NCBI GenBank assembly: GCA_016789905.1
Contig: JAEUQC010000065.1
Span: 58,526 to 122,525, forward strand
Reading direction: 5' to 3'
From: Bryobacterales bacterium
Lineage (GTDB): Bacteria > Acidobacteriota > Terriglobia > Bryobacterales > Bryobacteraceae
DNA: 64,000 nt
The notes under the pieces were generated by a model, which saw only the letters and a list, made by a program, of their open reading frames with translations, did no database searches and was not told the DNA's origin. Below are positions 62,174-64,000 of the stretch, in pieces (the first letter of the stretch is position 1; each line of letters starts with the position of its first letter). Both the position numbers and the translations under genes were made by a program.

Positions 62174-63424
62174 ATGCAGCTTAGCTCGCCCATTCTCCTA
62201 AAGCAATTCAGCAACGTACTGCAGGGCGAACTCTTCCCTGCCATCGCCTCGGCCACAGGCCCATTGAGCAAGCACAGCCGGCTGCTGATCTCCATCGTCA
62301 GCATGGTGCCCCTGGCTGCTTTCGCAGGAAGTCGCGCCCCCACCGGCCGGCCACGCCGGGACCGCCAATCCCTCATTCGATCCTTCCTGGCCAAAGCCGT
62401 CTATAACTTCACCACCACCCGCCAACTACTCGACCGTCTCCGTAGCGACGAACAATTGCGCCGCCTCTGTGGCTGGGACAGCCTCGCCGCCATCCCCGCC
62501 GAATCGACCTTTTCCCGCGCCTTCGCCGCCTTCGCCGCCGCCGGCACAGCAGAGCGAATCCACGAAACAATCATCAGGAACACTCAACAAAACCGCACCT
62601 TTGCCTACATCGCTCGCGATGCCACGGCCATCGAAGCCCGCGAGCGTTTTCCAGAGAAAGAGGAGCAGACCTCTTCCGGCAAAAAGCCAAAGAAAGCAAA
62701 GCCACCCGCCAAATCCACCAAAGCCAAGAAACAGCAAACGAAGAAGAAACAAACCAAGAAGCAACCCAGGAAGCCGTTCGGTCCCTATCGACGCAAGGAA
62801 AGCTCAAGAAGGGAAGTATCGATAAAGGAAGGCGCCTATGGACCGAACCGCCGCTCCAAAACCGTTGATCGCGGCACGCGGATCGAACGCCAACACCACA
62901 TGACGCTGGAAGCCATGCTCGCCGACCTGCCTCGCGATTGCAGCATCGGCGTTAAGCGGTCCAGCAAAGGTCACCAGCAGTACTGGCGCGGCTACAAACT
63001 CCACTGGGATGTCGCTTCCGGGGATCGAATCCCGGTCAGTTGCTTGCTCACCGGCGCCAGCGTGCATGATTCTCAAGTCGCCATTCCGCTGATGGAAATC
63101 AGTCACAGCCGAGTGAAGTGGCGGTGTGATGTCATGGATTCCGCCTATGATGCAGGCGCAATCCGCAGCAAGTGGAAAAAGCTAAAGCATGAGTCGCTCA
63201 TCCAGCCGGTGGAGCGGCCAAAGAGTAAGGAATGCGCAAACTGGACCGAGGAAAAGAAGCAGCGCTACAAGATCCGGACGATTGCGGAACAGCAAAACGG
63301 ACGGCTCAAGGATGAATTTGGTGGCCGGGCGATCTACGTAAGGGGCGCGGCCAAGGTCATGGCGCATCTCATGTTTGGAGTCATCGCTTTGACTGTCGAT
63401 CATATTCTGCGAGCGGTGGGCTGA
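62174..63424 (+). CDS. DDE transposase (IS4/IS5-superfamily type)
   Basis: 416 residues, apparently intact. An N-terminal region with LIRSFLAKAVYNFTTTRQLLDRL and PAESTFSRAFAAFA is DUF772-like. The first catalytic Asp is in IARDATAIEAR, then a long Lys-rich insert (KPKKAKPPAKSTKAKKQQ), the second acidic site near DVMDSAYDAGAI, and the Glu in IAEQQNGRLKDEFGG. It drives cut-and-paste movement of its own element. Clear terminal inverted repeats were not found; AGCCCAC (62167-62173) and GTGGGCT (63416-63422) are complementary but too close to the gene ends to be sure. It lies divergent from the toxin remnant, 32 bases away. Confidence 0.85.
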   Translation: MQLSSPILLKQFSNVLQGELFPAIASATGPLSKHSRLLISIVSMVPLAAFAGSRAPTGRPRRDRQSLIRSFLAKAVYNFTTTRQLLDRLRSDEQLRRLCGWDSLAAIPAESTFSRAFAAFAAAGTAERIHETIIRNTQQNRTFAYIARDATAIEARERFPEKEEQTSSGKKPKKAKPPAKSTKAKKQQTKKKQTKKQPRKPFGPYRRKESSRREVSIKEGAYGPNRRSKTVDRGTRIERQHHMTLEAMLADLPRDCSIGVKRSSKGHQQYWRGYKLHWDVASGDRIPVSCLLTGASVHDSQVAIPLMEISHSRVKWRCDVMDSAYDAGAIRSKWKKLKHESLIQPVERPKSKECANWTEEKKQRYKIRTIAEQQNGRLKDEFGGRAIYVRGAAKVMAHLMFGVIALTVDHILRAVG

Positions 63425-63930
63425 ACGGTCTCCCGCTCGTAGCTGAAGTCAGAGCACGGATTGAGATCGCCAAGGGGCGGTAAGTCGCGGCGTGCGCAAG
63501 TTTCCATCCCCGGCAGAGTACCGCAAACAGTCCGCAAGAAAGAGCACATTGCAAGAAGTATTTTGCGGCCAGTATTGGCGTAATGATGGCATTTTCGACT
63601 GGGAGGACAGGCACGGAAGACGATGCTCTCGGCCGACGACTCGCTTTACTGCAACCAATTAACACCACAGACTTTATATGCCTGTTCAACGGAAATGGCC
63701 AAATCGAAGAATCGGGCGCAGCGGCACCTGTCAAAACCCCAACAAAAACGATATATTCCAAGCAACGTCGCACTTTGTCAAGGCCATTTCAGGCACCTTT
63801 TGCAAGACGTTCACAAACAATTGAAATTTCTTTTTCCCCCGAAATCAACAACTTCCGAACACGCACCCCCCAATCCCTTGCACCGCCCATGCTATTGTCA
63901 AATCGGGCAGGGAACACCCCGCCCGCAACA
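63425..63930. other. Gap with no recognised gene beyond the transposase
   Basis: About 500 bases of moderate-GC sequence. Several short frames are open on both strands, including a plus-strand frame from about 63582 to the window end, but none matches a protein family I know or has good codon use. GGCACCTGTCA near 63724 and CAGGCACC near 63789 resemble decayed REP cores. No RHS-like text was found on the minus strand here, so the missing part of the toxin gene is not simply displaced to this side. Confidence 0.45.
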
Positions 63931-63961
63931 AAGGCCCTCCGCCAAACCGGAGGGCCTTTTT
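63931..63961 (+). terminator. Intrinsic terminator-like hairpin in the leader of the next gene
   Basis: AAGGCCCTCCG pairs exactly with CGGAGGGCCTT around a six-base loop (CCAAAC), followed by more T. It lies only 27 bases before the start codon at 63988, so it may end an upstream transcript or act as an attenuator for the gene that leaves the window. Confidence 0.85.
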
Positions 63962-63987
63962 CATTGCACCGAGCAAAGGAGAACCCC

Positions 63988-64000
63988 ATGACCAAAGAAC
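63988..64000 (+). CDS. Start of a gene cut by the window edge
   Basis: ATG at 63988 preceded by AAAGGAG with six-base spacing; only MTKE is visible. The clear ribosome-binding site and the hairpin leader support a real gene, possibly regulated by attenuation. Nothing can be said about its product. Confidence 0.55.

Noticed and set aside
63381..63773. Displaced N-terminal part of the RHS-type toxin carrier to the right of the transposase
   Set aside because: Minus-strand frames here show none of the Tyr-Asp repeat text of RHS proteins.
1..64000. CRISPR arrays, tRNA and rRNA genes
   Set aside because: No regularly spaced direct repeats, cloverleaf-like sequences or rRNA-like stretches were recognised while reading; a covariance scan was not possible.

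Overview
This window is high-GC bacterial chromosome. It most resembles an Acidobacteriota genome of the Bryobacter/Solibacter type. The evidence is the family mix: secreted DUF1501 and DUF1549/DUF1553 partners, DUF1080, sulfatase, PmoA-like DUF6807 and Gfo/Idh/MocA oxidoreductases, a large Oar-like TonB receptor with an N-terminal carboxypeptidase-regulatory domain, an ADOP-type permease and a PEP-CTERM protein. This is inference from gene content; no rRNA or tRNA gene was seen.

Layout. 0-9 kb: the 3' tail of a probable REP-associated (Y1) transposase followed at once by a REP-like palindrome; two overlapping enolase-superfamily genes, one of which has lost its catalytic residues; an exported DUF1080 protein; and a minus-strand run of M48 protease, a broken DUF418 membrane gene, thiol peroxidase, gluconate dehydrogenase subunit 3-like protein and GMC oxidoreductase. 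9-19.6 kb: ilvE, a gap with a perfect DnaA box, nagA, an orphan Flp pilin, a Gfo/Idh plus DUF6807 pair, an MFS transporter, a tandem alpha/beta hydrolase, a PEP-CTERM protein with a possible thioester pair, and a 469-residue protein of unknown function. 19.6-36 kb: the DUF1501/DUF1549 pair, a cupin, a Cys-cluster protein, a double cyclophilin, two hybrid histidine kinases whose 3' ends overlap head-on, an exported HpaI-type aldolase, and a purC-cvpA-HAD-FAD oxidoreductase operon.

36-48.8 kb: a TPR-like protein, an isolated OmpA/peptidoglycan-binding plus PhoD-like pair of the kind seen with contractile-injection loci, a Dabb protein, a sulfatase, a DUF4331-terminator-DUF4198-HupE cluster, and a creatininase/MFS pair. 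48.8-60 kb: the Oar-like receptor, a 618-residue exported protein, an ADOP permease, and a second subunit-3/GMC module joined to a nine-haem cytochrome c. 60-64 kb is an accessory patch: a frameshifted transposase, a transposase scrap, an immunity-like gene, a polymorphic-toxin C-terminal module, an intact DDE transposase, and a terminator-like hairpin in the leader of a gene that leaves the window.

The main themes are periplasmic or surface breakdown of carbohydrates and organic acids (sulfatase, DUF1080, esterase, receptor, exported dehydrogenases feeding cytochromes), scattered housekeeping genes, and two accessory patches (about 37-41.5 kb and 60-64 kb). All calls come from reading the sequence. 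No database search was possible.
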